Assembly (NCBI GenBank): GCA_030035585.1
Contig: CM057473.1
Span: 5,258,501-5,322,500 of the forward strand
Length of the DNA: 64,000 nt
Source of the DNA: Dugong dugon
Lineage: Eukaryota; Chordata; Mammalia; Sirenia; Dugongidae
Direction of reading: 5' to 3'
Part shown: positions 40,856 through 50,560 of the stretch, in pieces
Layout: each line of letters begins with the position of its first letter
How positions within the stretch are numbered: position 1 is the stretch's first letter
Notes under the pieces: generated by a model
Told to the model about the DNA's origin: nothing
The model's database searches: none
Seen by the model: only the letters and a program-made list of their open reading frames with translations
Translations under genes and position numbers: made by a program

Positions 40856-42040
40856 GTAATTAGGGACATACAAATTAATACCCCAGTAAGATAATTTTAC
40901 ACCATCAGTTTGGCTAATAAAATAAAATCTGATAATACCAAGAGTTGACAAGGATATGGAAAAATGGGAGTTATAATTCATGGCTGGTAGGATTACATCA
41001 ACACTGTAACTGTGGGCAGAAATTTGTCACTATTTTGCAAAGTTGAAGCTCCTTGTACTCTTCAACCTAGTAATTCCACTTCTAGGCAGAGATAATATTC
41101 AACATATTTAACAACTCCCAGGGGAAGGCACCCACTAATCAGAATTCACACCTTCTCCAATCAGAATGGAGTCCTGGGTTGTGCAAGTGGTTAACATGAT
41201 CAGCTCCTAACTGAAAGGTTGGTGGTTTAAGGCCACTCAGAGGCACCTTGGAAAAAAGGTCTGATGATCAAATTCTGAAAAACCCGCCATGGAAAACCTT
41301 ATGAAGCACAGTTCTACTCTTAACACACATTGGGTTACCATGAATCAGAATCAACTCAATGGCAACTGATTGGTTTTCAATCTAGCTGTAAACAAAAGGT
41401 GCATCCATATTGCTTAAAATATGCTGGATATCAGCTCTACATCTAGGATTAATCCCTAGAAACTTCCCGTATTTGATATTCAGTGTGAAAAATGTTTAAG
41501 AAGGTTTATCGCAACATTGCAGAAAAGGTAGTAACTTGAAGCAATCTAAATGTGAGGAACAAGATAATGGAGAAATGTATATTGGGCTACTATATGATAG
41601 AATGCCATACAGGAAGGCACATGGATGTACTAGAATCACATGTATGCAGTGGACACATCTCAGAGTCCTGAAGTTTAGGGACACAGCAATGGAAGATAGA
41701 TATATACTGTAAGATGCCACTTAAATAAAATTGATAGCTTACAAAACATTATTTTGTTTACGAATACCCCATATGTAATAATAGTGTCAAACATGCACAG
41801 GAATATCCCTCCACATTCAGGATATTGGTTGTTTCTGGGGAATGCGTGAGGGGAAGAGGGATGGGAGGGGCGCTTCACTTGGACAATTTGTTTCTTAAAA
41901 AAGATGGGGAGAAAGCAGGGCGAACTGTCAGGATCTGATGAACCTGGTAATGGGTTCTAGATATTCAATGTGTCGTTCTTTATTTCTATACAATGGAAAT
42001 ATTTTACAATGCAAATTAAAAGTCAACACCCACAATATTA
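40856..42040 (+). mobile_element. Ancient L1 (L1M) 3' part, split by SINE
   Basis: TAGGGACATACAAATTAATA, GGCTAATAAAATAAAATCTG, CAAGAGTTGACAAGGATATG, then after 41390 CATCGCAACATTGC-type sequence, AGCAATCTAAATGTGAGG and CAATGGAAATATTTTACAAT: a typical L1M 3' end. Confidence 0.75.
41165..41380 (+). mobile_element. AfroSINE, longer subfamily
   Basis: GGAGTCCTGGGTTGTGCAAG, CTAACTGAAAGGTTGGTGGT, GAAAAACCCGCCATGGAAAA, AATCAACTCAATGGCAACTG. Confidence 0.9.
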
Positions 42041-42180
42041 TGAGGTGTGGGTCAGTTTCATTAGTCTAGGGGCGGTGGCTGGGGCACTGCTGACTTCTTT
42101 CTTGCTTTTGACCACTTGCCCAGTGCCCTTCTGGAAATATTCCCCCCTCCCACCCTCACTTCCACCTGCCACTCAGGTCC

Positions 42181-42379
42181 CAACCAAAACCAACCAAACC
42201 TGTTGTCACTGAGTTGATTCCGACTTGTGGCCACCCTGCGTGATACAGAGTAGCACTACTCTATAGGGTTTTCAAGGGTGTGACCTTCTGGAAGCAGATC
42301 ACCAAGCCTGCCTTCTACATGCCTCTGGGTGGGTTTGAACTGCCAACCTTTCAATTAGTAGTCGAGCACTGCCCTCCAG
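42181..42379 (-). mobile_element. AfroSINE, longer subfamily
   Basis: ACCAACCAAACCTGTTGTCA, CTCTATAGGGTTTTCAAGGG, TGCCTCTGGGTGGGTTTGAA, AACCTTTCAATTAGTAGTCG. Confidence 0.9.
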
Positions 42380-42518
42380 GTCAGAGTCTCCTCTTTTTTT
42401 GTTGCTCGATTCACCAGGAGGATGAGGCAGGAACACTGGTTTGTAACTTTTCCCTCCATAAGTGTTTGCAAACCTCTCCTCTCCCTCTCGGAAATGGCAG
42501 TTTTCAGGTCTAAATCAG

Positions 42519-43100
42519 TGTCTTAGTTTTCTAGTGCTGTCATATCAGAAATACCACAAGTGGATGGCTTTAACAAACAGAAGTTTATTCTCTCAGAGTT
42601 TAGGAGGCTAGAAGTCTGAATTCAGGGTGCTGGCTCTAGGGGAAGGTTTTCTCTCTCTGTTGGCCCTGGAGGAAGGTCCTTGTCTCTTCAGCTTCTGCAT
42701 CCTGGTTCCTTGGAGATCTCCACGTGTCTTGGTATCTGTTGTACCATCTCTGCTCTGCTCAAAAGAGATTGGCTTAAAATACACCCTACACTAATCCTGC
42801 CTCATTAACATAACAAAGATAACCCATTCCCAAATGGGAATATAACCACAGGCATAAAAAATAAAAAAATAAAAAAACCCACGAAAAACCAACCTTATTG
42901 CTGTCCAGTCTATTCCAACTCCTAGTGACCCTATGCGACAAAGTAGAATGGCCTCATAGGGTTTCCAAGGTGGATTCGAACTGCTGACCTTTTGGTTAGC
43001 AGCCAAGCTTTTAACCACTGCACAACCAGGGCTTCAACAACAGGCGCAGAGGTTAGTATTTAGATGACATATTTTCGGGGCCATAATTCAATCCATATCA
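42519..43100 (-). mobile_element. MaLR LTR split by SINE
   Basis: TGTCTTAGTTTTCTAGTGCT, CAGAAGTTTATTCTCTCAGA, then TTTCGGGGCCATAATTCAAT plus CCATATCA. Reverse orientation. Confidence 0.87.
42874..43035 (-). mobile_element. AfroSINE nested in MaLR LTR
   Basis: AACCAACCTTATTGCTGTCC, TAGTGACCCTATGCGACAAA, GACCTTTTGGTTAGCAGCCA, CACAACCAGGGCTTC. Lacks about 25 bp of body near GTTTCCAAGGTGGATTCG. Confidence 0.92.
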
Positions 43101-43814
43101 AGTAGTAATGGCTTTGTCCTCGAACTTGGCACATCATTAAAGGTCATTACAGATGGCTTATAACCTCATTCTTCATTAACTCCAATTGTCAACCTGCCTT
43201 CCTCAGCCAACCTGCCTCGAAAGCGAATGGTGTCTTTTTTTTGGTACCTCACCTATGTGGCTCTGTAATGCCCAAGGTCTGGTGTCCATCTGACGGACAT
43301 TGCCCCGATCAGATTTATGACTCGGCTGGAAAGCCGAGGCTTTAGAGGAAGCGATCAAACCCAAGAGCTTCAGTTAAAAAGGCAGTTACATCTGACAGGG
43401 CACATTCAACAGCGCTAGTAACGTTGATTAAGCACACCTTTGAATTTCTCTCATGGCTAATCCTCCACCCTGCTTTCTAGCCTATCAATCTCTTCTGCCC
43501 TCTCCTTTGAGTTGGGTTAGACTCGGTAGTGCTTCCCACTAAGCAGAAACGACCTATTGAAGCCCATTTCTTGAACTATTGTAATATGAGGATCTGGGAC
43601 TTGGGGTGACAGGAAATGGATACAAATAAATCCCAGAATTCCTAGCTGGAGGTGGCAACTCTGAAGTCCTCATATTTATATTTGGAAGCTCTCTGCATCC
43701 TATCCCCTGCTCCTGGGGTGAGGTGATGGGCTTGAGGACGGCCACCTGGTCTAGTGGACCAAACTTAGGCTCTGTGGTTAGTCAGACTTGTTTTTGAGTC
43801 TGGTTGTGTGGCCT
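43101..43814. other. No gene or repeat recognised
   Basis: About 0.7 kb of single-copy-looking sequence with no recognised element or exon. Confidence 0.5.
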
Positions 43815-44305
43815 TGAACATACAAAGAACAGAAATTTATTTTCTCACAGCTCTGGAGGCCAAGAGTCCAAAGCAGGGTGTTGGCCCTGTCAGTTCTTCT
43901 CTTGTCAGTAGGGCCGGGCAACCCTTGCTTCCTTGGCAATCCTCACAAGGCATCTGTCTCCCCCACTAAGGTCTCTGTGTCTGTCCAGCTCTTATTATAA
44001 CTCAGGAGTGATTGGATTTAGGACCTACCCTATTCAGGTATGACTTAATTAACGTAACAAAGAAAACTGATTTCCAAACAGGATCATATTTATAGCTATA
44101 ACCCATTGCTGTCAGGTCAATTCCAACTCATAGAGACCCTATAGGACAGGGTAGAATGCCCCATAGGGTTTCCAAGGAACACCTGGTGGATTTGAACTGC
44201 CGACCTTTTGGTTAGCAGCCAAGCTCTTAACCACTACGCCATCAGGGCTCCATTTATAGCTGTAGAAGCCAGGATATCAACACATATTTTTGCGAGACAC
44301 AATTA
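43815..44305 (-). mobile_element. MaLR LTR, truncated, with nested SINE
   Basis: CAGAAATTTATTTTCTCACA, GGCCAAGAGTCCAAAGCAGG, GACTTAATTAACGTAACAAA, GCGAGACACAATTAATCAGT. The end nearest 43815 (its 3' end) is missing. Confidence 0.83.
44098..44251 (-). mobile_element. AfroSINE with perfect 10-bp TSD
   Basis: ATTTATAGCT at 44088-44097 and 44252-44261. AACCCATTGCTGTCAGGTCA, CCTATAGGACAGGGTAGAAT, GACCTTTTGGTTAGCAGCCA. Confidence 0.96.
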
Positions 44306-44433
44306 ATCAGTAACAGCCCCTACAAACACAGACACTCCAAGCACCCAGTGTCCTGCAGTTTCCATTCTTTCCTCTCTCACATCCAAATCGGCTCTTAGGA
44401 AGGTTTCCATTTTGGGGTGGATGGGAGGGGTGA

Positions 44434-45010
44434 TGGAGGAGGTGAGTGAGGAGTGTGGGTGGAATGGAGGCTGCTGGGAGGTGAGTGAGGAGTGTGGGTG
44501 GAATGGAGGCTGCTGGGAGGTGAGTGAGGAGTGTGGGTGGAATGGAGGCTGCTGGGAGGTGAGTGAGGAGTGTGGGTGGAATGGAGGCTGCTGGGAGGTG
44601 AGTGAGGAGTGTGGGTGGAATGGAGGCTGCTGGGAGGTGAGTGAGGAGTGTGGGTGGAATGGAGGCTGCTGGGAGGTGAGTGAGGAGTGTGGGTGGAATG
44701 GAGGCTGCTGGGAGGTGAGTGAGGAGAGTGGGTGGAATGGAGGCTGCTGGGAGGTGAGTGAGGAGGGTGGGTGGAATGGAGGCTGCTGGGAGGTGAGTGA
44801 GGAGTGTGGGTGGAATGGAGGCTGCTGGGAGGTGAGTGAGGAGTGTGGGTGGAATGGAGGCTGCTGGGAGGTGAGTGAGGAGTGTGGGTGGAATGGAGGC
44901 TGCTGGGAGGTGAGTGAGGAGTGTGGGTGGAATGGAGGCTGCTGGGAGGTGAGTGAGGAGTGTGGGTGGAATGGAGGCTGCTGGGAGGTGAGTGAGGAGT
45001 GTGGGTGGAA
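44434..45010. repeat. 39-bp minisatellite, about 14.7 copies
   Basis: Unit GGTGAGTGAGGAGTGTGGGT then GGAATGGAGGCTGCTGGGA, 39 bp. Copies are nearly identical; only two variant units are seen (GAGAGTGG, GAGGGTGG). Since 39 is divisible by 3, every frame without a stop stays open, giving spurious 200-residue ORFs on both strands. It is G-rich on the + strand. Confidence 0.97.
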
Positions 45011-45380
45011 ACGCAAATGCTGAATTCCTTCACAGGAATGGGGAATTACTACTTGACATCACCCTTCCTGGGTTTTAAACATGTTTTAAAAATTCACCCC
45101 CAATTATGAAATTATAGACTCACCCCAGTTTCAGGAATGGAGGAGTTAAGGTAGGGAGGAGGTCGTTGGGGTGGAGGGCTCTCATACGTCTGGAATTACA
45201 CCACAGAGTTGCTTCCTGTCTGGTTGACAGTGTAGCCACCTGCATCACGAAGGAAAAGCCTACCCAGGACTTCCTTTAGCTACTTGGGAGATTGCTGAGT
45301 GGGTGCAACTTTTCTCACAGACTTGCCAGTGTGCTCTAATGGAACAGGTGCTGTATTTACAGTCACTAGCTGTCTGGCCT
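45011..45380. other. No recognised feature
   Basis: 370 bp between the minisatellite and an RTE element, single-copy in appearance. Confidence 0.5.
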
Positions 45381-46041
45381 GGGGGTAGTGGTGGTTCAGT
45401 GGTAAAATTCTTGCCTTCCATTCGGGAGACCTGGGTTTGATTCCCGACCAATGCACCTCATGGGTAGCCACCACCTGTCTGTCATTGGAGGCTTGTGTTT
45501 TGCTCTGATGCTGAACAGGTTTCAGCAGAGCTTGCAGACTAACACAAACTAGGAAGAAAGACCTGGTGATCTACTTCTAAAAATATTGGGTAGTAAAAAC
45601 CTTATGAATAGCAGCAGAACATTGTCTGATACAGCGCTGGAAGATGAACCCCTCAGGTTGGAAGGCACTCAAAATACAACTGCGGAAGAGCTGCCTTCTC
45701 AAAGTAGAGTTGACCTTAATGACGTAGATGGAGTTAAGCTTTTGGGACCTTCATTTGCTGATGTGGCACAACTCAAAATGAGAAGAAACAGCTGCAAGCA
45801 TTCATAAATAATCAGAATGTGGAATGTGCAAAGTATGAATCTAGGAAAATTAAAGTTGTCAGAAACGAAATGGAATGCATAAAGATGGATATCCTAGGCA
45901 TTAGTGAGTTGAAATGGACTGATATTGGCCATTGTGAATCAGGCAAACATATGGCCTACTGTGCCAGGAATGAAAACATTGAAGAGGAACAGCGTCACAT
46001 TCATTGTCAAAACGAACATTTCAAGAACTATCCTGAAGTAT
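45381..46041 (+). mobile_element. RTE LINE 5' part with tRNA-Gly-like promoter head
   Basis: The first 75 bp resemble tRNA-Gly: A box TGGTTCAGTGG (45392-45402) and B box GGTTTGATTCC (45434-45444). It continues through AACAGGTTTCAGCAGAGCTT, AGCAGCAGAACATTGTCTGA, and the start of the LINE ORF region (ATCCTAGGCATTAGTGAGTT). The reading frame is broken. The endonuclease region after 46041 is absent. Confidence 0.85.
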
Positions 46042-46042
46042 G

Positions 46043-46149
46043 GGGAGCCCTGGTGGCACAGTGGTTAAGAGCTCAGCAGTTTGAATCCACAAGCCGCTCC
46101 TTGGAAACCCTATGGGGCAGTTCTACTCTGTCTTATAGGGTCACTGAGT
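46043..46149 (+). mobile_element. AfroSINE, internally shortened
   Basis: GGGAGCCCTGGTGGCACAGT; the segment between GAGCTCAG and CAGTTTGAATCC is deleted (about 20 bp). It ends abruptly at ATAGGGTCACTGAGTTGA. Confidence 0.88.
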
Positions 46150-47105
46150 TGATTTTTAAAATCAGCTTTACTGAGGTTTCTGAACACTAAAATTCACCCA
46201 TTTTAAGTGGACAGTTAAGTGAGTTTTGACAAATAGGTAGAGTTGTACAGCCACCACCACAATTAAGTTCCAGAATATCCCCATCACCCAAAAAAGTTCC
46301 CTCACGTACTTTTGCAGTTAACTCCCTCCCTGGATCCCAGCAGCTGGCAACCACAGGTGTTTGCTGTCACCGTGGTCACATCAGTTCTAGAAGGTCACGG
46401 AAATGAAATCCCACAGTAGGTAGACTTTCATTCCTGGCTCCTTTCACTTAGCATAAGCATTTGAGATTTATCCGTTTTGTTGCAGATATCGCTAGCTCAT
46501 TTCTGAGTACTATTCCATCGTATGGCTATACAACGTACCACAATTTATTTATCTATTCAATGGCTGGCTGATTGTGCTGTTACCAGCTTTGGCTATTATA
46601 AATAGAGCTGGTATGCACATTCACATAGAGGTCTTTGTGTGAACGTGTGTTTCCACTTCTCTTGAGTAAATACCTGGATTGTCTGGTAAACTTACGGTTA
46701 ACTTCATAAGAAACTGCCTGACTGTTTCCGTAGAGACTCTTCAATTTTGTGTTTCCACCAGCAAGGTAAGCAAGTTCTAGTGACTCCACATCCCAGCCAG
46801 CACTTGGTATTGTGTGGGCCTTTTAAACTGTATCATTCTAAGGAGCGAGTATAACATCTCCTCGTGGTTTTAATTGGCATTTTCCTGCTGACTAATGATG
46901 TTTAGCATCTTTTCATGTGCTTATTAGTCATTTTCATCTTTTCTTTGGTGAAGTACCTGTTCACACCTTTTGCTCTCTTTTTATTGGGTTGTTTCTCTTC
47001 TTCTAGAGTTGTAAAAGTTCTGCATGAGTTCTGGATAAGATCTCTCAACAGATAAATGTTTCGCACATATTGTCTCCCAGTCTGTGCTTGCCTTTTCACT
47101 TTCTT
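46150..47105 (-). mobile_element. L1 3' region, decayed
   Basis: AAAATTCACCCATTTTAAGT, TACTATTCCATCGTATGGCT, GGCTATTATAAATAGAGCTG and TTTTAATTGGCATTTTCCTG are a reversed L1 3' end of nearly 1 kb. It lies between two parts of the RTE element. Confidence 0.83.
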
Positions 47106-47106
47106 T

Positions 47107-47245
47107 CTTCTTCTTCTTCTTTTTTTGTTTAATATCGTGATTTAGGTGAAAGTTTACAGAACAAATTAGTTTCTCATTAGACAATTAATACACACATTGT
47201 TTTGTGACGTTGGTTGCCAACCCCACGAAGTGTCAACACTCTCCC
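47107..47245 (-). mobile_element. L1 3'-terminal module
   Basis: Reverse of the module seen at 36815: CTTCTTCTTCTTCTTTTTTT, GGTGAAAGTTTACAGAACAA, GACGTTGGTTGCCAACCCCA. TSD not resolved. Confidence 0.75.
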
Positions 47246-47249
47246 CTCC

Positions 47250-48410
47250 TCCACCCCGGGTTCTATGGGCAAAATCTTGAATGATGCAGGAAGCATCAAA
47301 AGAAGATGGAAGGAATACACAGAGTCACTGTACCAAAAAGAATTGGTTGATGTTCAACCACTTCAGGAGGTAGCGTGTGATCAAGATTCAATGGTACTGA
47401 AGGAAGAAGCCTAAGCTGCACTGAAGGGTTTGGCGAAAAACAAGGCTCCAGGAACTGATGGAATACCGATTGAGATGTTTCAAAAAATGGATGCAACCAG
47501 CGCTCATTTGTCAATGCAAGAAATTTGGAGGACAGCTACCTGTCCAATCTACTGGAAAAGATCCATATTTGTGTCCATTCCAAAAAAAGGTGACCCAACA
47601 GAATGGCTGTAATTATCGAACAGTATCATTAATATAACACACAGTTAACATTTTTCTGAAGATCATTCAAAAACAGTGGCAGCAATACATCGACAGGGAA
47701 TTGCCAGAAATTCAAGCCAGATTCAAAAGAGGACACGGAATGAGAGATATCATTGCCGAAGTCAGATGGATCTTGACTGAAAGCGGAGAAAGCCGGAAAG
47801 ATGTTTACTTGTGTTTTAGTGACTATGCAAAGGCATTTGATGGTGTGGATCATAACAAATTATGGATAACGTTGCGAAGAATGGGAATTCCAGAACACCG
47901 AATTGTACTCATGAGGAACCTGTACATAGATCAAGAGGCAGTCCAAACAGAACAAGGGGATACCGTGTGTGTAAAATCAGGAAGGGTGTGTGTCAGTATC
48001 GTAACCTTTCATCATACCTATTCAACCTATACGCTGAGCAAATAATCTGAGAGGCTGAACTATATGAAGAAGAACCTGGCATCAGGGTTGGAGGAAGACT
48101 CATTAACAACCTGTGATATGCAGATGACACAACTTTGCTAGTTGAAAGTGAAGAGGACTTGAAGCACTTACTGATGAAGATCAAAGACCACAGCCTTCAG
48201 TATGGATTACACCTCAACATAAAACAAAATTCCTCACAACTGGACCAATAAGAAGCATCATGATAAACGGAGAAAATATTGAAGTTGTAAAGGATTTCAT
48301 TTTACTTGGATGTATAATCAATGCCTATGGAAGCAGCAGTCACAAAATCAAATGATGCGTTGCATTGGGCAAATTTGCTGCAGAAGACCTCTTTAAAGTG
48401 TAAGGTAAAG
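47250..48410 (+). mobile_element. RTE LINE reverse transcriptase region, inactive
   Basis: Decayed coding sequence of an RTE/Bov-B-like reverse transcriptase. NKAPGTDGIPIEMF (from 47439) is the RT finger motif; IPKKGD lies near 47,580; SDYAKAFDGVDH (47818-47853) is catalytic motif A with its aspartate; YADD, motif C, is at 48117-48128. A TGA stop immediately precedes YADD (48114-48116) and further stops occur (47412, 47610, 48045), so no functional enzyme can be made. Sense orientation, colinear with the 5' part at 45381 and the 3' part at 48969. Confidence 0.92.
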
Positions 48411-48424
48411 ATGCCACTTTGAGG

Positions 48425-48954
48425 GAAAGATTAGTCCAAAGGATTAATGGACCATAACCACCACAGCCTCCACCAGACTGAGCCCAGCACAACCAGATGG
48501 TGCCCAGCTACCATCACTGACTACTCTGACAGGGATCACAATAGAGGATTCTGGACAGAGCTGGAGAAAACTGTAGAACAAAATTCTAACTCACAAAAGA
48601 AGACCAGACTTACTGGCCTGACAGAGACTGGAGAAACCCTGAGAGTATGGCCCCCAGACACCCTTATAGCTCAGTAATGAGGTCACTCCGGAGGTTCACC
48701 CTTCAGCCAAAGATTAGACAGCTCCATAAAACAAAACAAAACCAAATGAGCCCACCAGCCCAGGACAAGGACTGGAAGACAGGAGGGGCCAGGAAAGCTG
48801 GTGATAGGGAACCCAAGGTTGAGAAGGGAAGAGTACTGACATATCGTGGGGTTGCTAACCAATGTCACAGAACAATATGTGTACTAATCATTTAATGAGA
48901 AGCTAGTTTGTTCAGTAAACCTTCATCTAAAGTACAATTAAAAAATAAAAAAAA
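48425..48954 (+). mobile_element. L1 3'-end insertion with 14-bp TSD inside RTE
   Basis: ATGCCACTTTGAGG at 48411-48424 and 48955-48968. The insert starts GAAAGATTAGTCCAAAGGAT and ends ACAATTAAAAAATAAAAAAA. This is the sense-strand version of 36815-37282 and is the longest of the set (530 bp). Confidence 0.94.
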
Positions 48955-48968
48955 ATGCCACTTTGAGG

Positions 48969-49432
48969 ACTAAGGTGCACCTGCCCCAGCCATGGCATTT
49001 TGAGTTGCCTCATGTGCACATGGAGGCTGGACAAGGAATAAAGAAGACCAAAGAAGAATTGATGCCTTTGAATTACAGTGTTGGTGAAGAATATTGAATA
49101 TACCATGGACTGCCAGCAGAAGGGACACATCTGTCTTGGAAGAAGTACAGCCAGAGTGCTCCTTAGAAGCGAGGGTGGCGAGATATCATCTCACATAGTT
49201 TGGACATGTTATCAGGAAGGATCAGTCCCTGGAGAAGGACATCATGCTTGGTAAAGTAGAGGGTCATTGAAAAAAAGGAAGACCCTCAACCAGATGGATT
49301 GACACAGTGGCTGCAACAATAGGCTCAAACATAGCAAGGATTGTGAGGATGGCGCAGGGCCGGGCAGTGTTTCATCCTGTTGCACATGCAGTGGCTTTGA
49401 GTTGGAACTGACTCGACGGCACCTAACAACAA
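48969..49432 (+). mobile_element. RTE LINE 3' end
   Basis: Continues the LINE after the L1 insertion: GAAGAATTGATGCCTTTGAA, AGGAAGGATCAGTCCCTGGA, GAGGATGGCGCAGGGCCGGG, and the terminus ACTGACTCGACGGCACCTAA plus (CAA)n. This terminus is the shared tail of the SINEs. Confidence 0.92.
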
Positions 49433-49440
49433 CAATAATC

Positions 49441-49530
49441 AGTTAAATATTTATTGAACTTCTATGTGTCAGGCACAATGTGACTAACGTCTGCCTGATT
49501 CCTTTCCTCTTGGAGCTTACAGCCTAGTAA
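49441..49530 (+). mobile_element. MIR fragment
   Basis: AATATTTATTGAACTTCTAT, GTGTCAGGCACAATGTG, TCTTGGAGCTTACAGCCTAG. Confidence 0.75.
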
Positions 49531-49630
49531 AGCATCTTTGCTAGCATGTTCTTCTGAATCCATAGTTTTATTAAATTGGAGAGTGTACTGTTTGTTGGTT
49601 AGGATCTCTTGATGTTGTTGTTGAAGATCA

Positions 49631-49810
49631 CCCAGGAGCAGAAGCTCAAAGAGACAAGGACCTTCCTCCAGAGCCAACAGAGAGAGAAAGCCTTCCCCTA
49701 GAGCCAGCTGAAATTGGACTTCTAGCCTTCTAAACTGTGAGAAAATAAATTTCTGTTTGTTAAAACCACCTGCTCGTGGTATTTCTGTTATAGCAGCACT
49801 AGGTAACTAA
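49631..49810 (+). mobile_element. MaLR LTR, 3' half
   Basis: GAGCCAGCTGAAATTGGACT, CTTCTAAACTGTGAGAAAAT, GGTATTTCTGTTATAGCAGC. The 5' half is missing. Confidence 0.78.
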
Positions 49811-49983
49811 GAGCCCTTGTGATGCAGTAGTTAAGATGCTCGACTGCTAAGGTCAGTGTTTCAAAACTACCGGGGGCTCTGCAGGAGAAAGATGTGGCAG
49901 TCTGCTTCCGTAGAGATTTACATCTTTGGAAACCTTATGGGGTTTCTGTGAGTCAGAATGAACTTGACAGCAGTGGGTTAGAT
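49811..49983 (+). mobile_element. AfroSINE, internally shortened
   Basis: GAGCCCTTGTGATGCAGTAG, GGAGAAAGATGTGGCAGTCT, then CCTTATGGGGTTTCTGTGAG: the CAGTTCTACTCTGTCCTATA part is deleted. Confidence 0.88.
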
Positions 49984-49993
49984 AACAAAAACC

Positions 49994-50125
49994 AGCATCA
50001 CAGCAACACTGCAGCCCCCACTGACAGGCACGTGGTGGTTGTCCATGAGGTGCATTGACTGGGAATTGAACCCAGGTCTCCCACAACGGGGGCAAAAATT
50101 TTGCCACTGACCCACCATGGCCCCT
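49994..50125 (-). mobile_element. tRNA-Gly-headed RTE-derived element, 5' part only
   Basis: ACAGCAACACTGCAGCCCCC, GGAATTGAACCCAGGTCTCC (reverse B box), TTTTGCCACTGACCCACCAT. Confidence 0.78.
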
Positions 50126-50164
50126 GTTGGTGCCTTAGTACTTTATTACATCCTTGGATCTTAC

Positions 50165-50365
50165 TGGAGTCCCTGTAGGTGATACAAATGGTTCACGTGC
50201 TCAGGTGCCAACTGAAAGGTTGGAGGTTCGAGTTCACCCAAAGGTGCCTTGTGAGAAAGGCCTGGCGATTTGCTCCTGAAAAATCAGCCATAGAAAATGG
50301 TGTGGAACACAGTTCTACTCTGACACACATGGGGTCGCCATGAGTCGGAGCTGACCCCAAGCCAG
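50165..50365 (+). mobile_element. AfroSINE, longer subfamily
   Basis: GGAGTCCCTGTAGGTGATAC, GGTTGGAGGTTCGAGTTCAC, TGAAAAATCAGCCATAGAAA, GCCATGAGTCGGAGCTGACC. Confidence 0.9.
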
Positions 50366-50375
50366 ATGATGATTA

Positions 50376-50560
50376 CCCTGATGGTGTAGTAGTTAAGAGC
50401 TTGGCTGCTAACCAAACAGTCGGCAGTTAAAGTCTACCAGGCGCTCCTTGCTACCAGGTGCTCCTCGCTACCAGGCGCTCCTCGGAAACCCTGTGGGGCA
50501 GTTCTACTTTGTCCTGTAGAATCGCGGAATTGACTTGAGGACAACAGGTTGGTTGTTGTT
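50376..50560 (+). mobile_element. AfroSINE with 17-bp internal triplication
   Basis: TACCCTGATGGTGTAGTAGT, AACAGTCGGCAGTTAAAGTC. CTACCAGGCGCTCCTTG then occurs three times in tandem (50434-50450, 50451-50467, 50468-50484), followed by the normal body and tail. Confidence 0.93.

Larger units (their letters stand above)
40206..40914. repeat. Inverted repeat, about 62-bp arms, 585-bp interior
   Basis: Left arm 40206-40267 and right arm 40853-40914 are reverse complements at about 90 percent, with a 27-bp perfect core around GGGGTATTAATTTGTATGTC. The right arm is L1 in normal orientation; the left arm is the same segment flipped. Confidence 0.9.

Noticed and set aside
44303-45033. Long open frames of 203-237 codons on both strands
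   Set aside because: They are products of a 39-bp tandem repeat, open in several frames at once, with no start context, domain or neighbouring exon.
45381-45455. tRNA-Gly gene
   Set aside because: It has A and B boxes but mismatched stems and continues directly into RTE LINE sequence; it is a retroelement head. The - strand copies are likewise not tRNA genes.
47430-48045. Functional reverse transcriptase gene
   Set aside because: The recognisable RT motifs are split by in-frame stops, including one directly before YADD, and the endonuclease part is absent.
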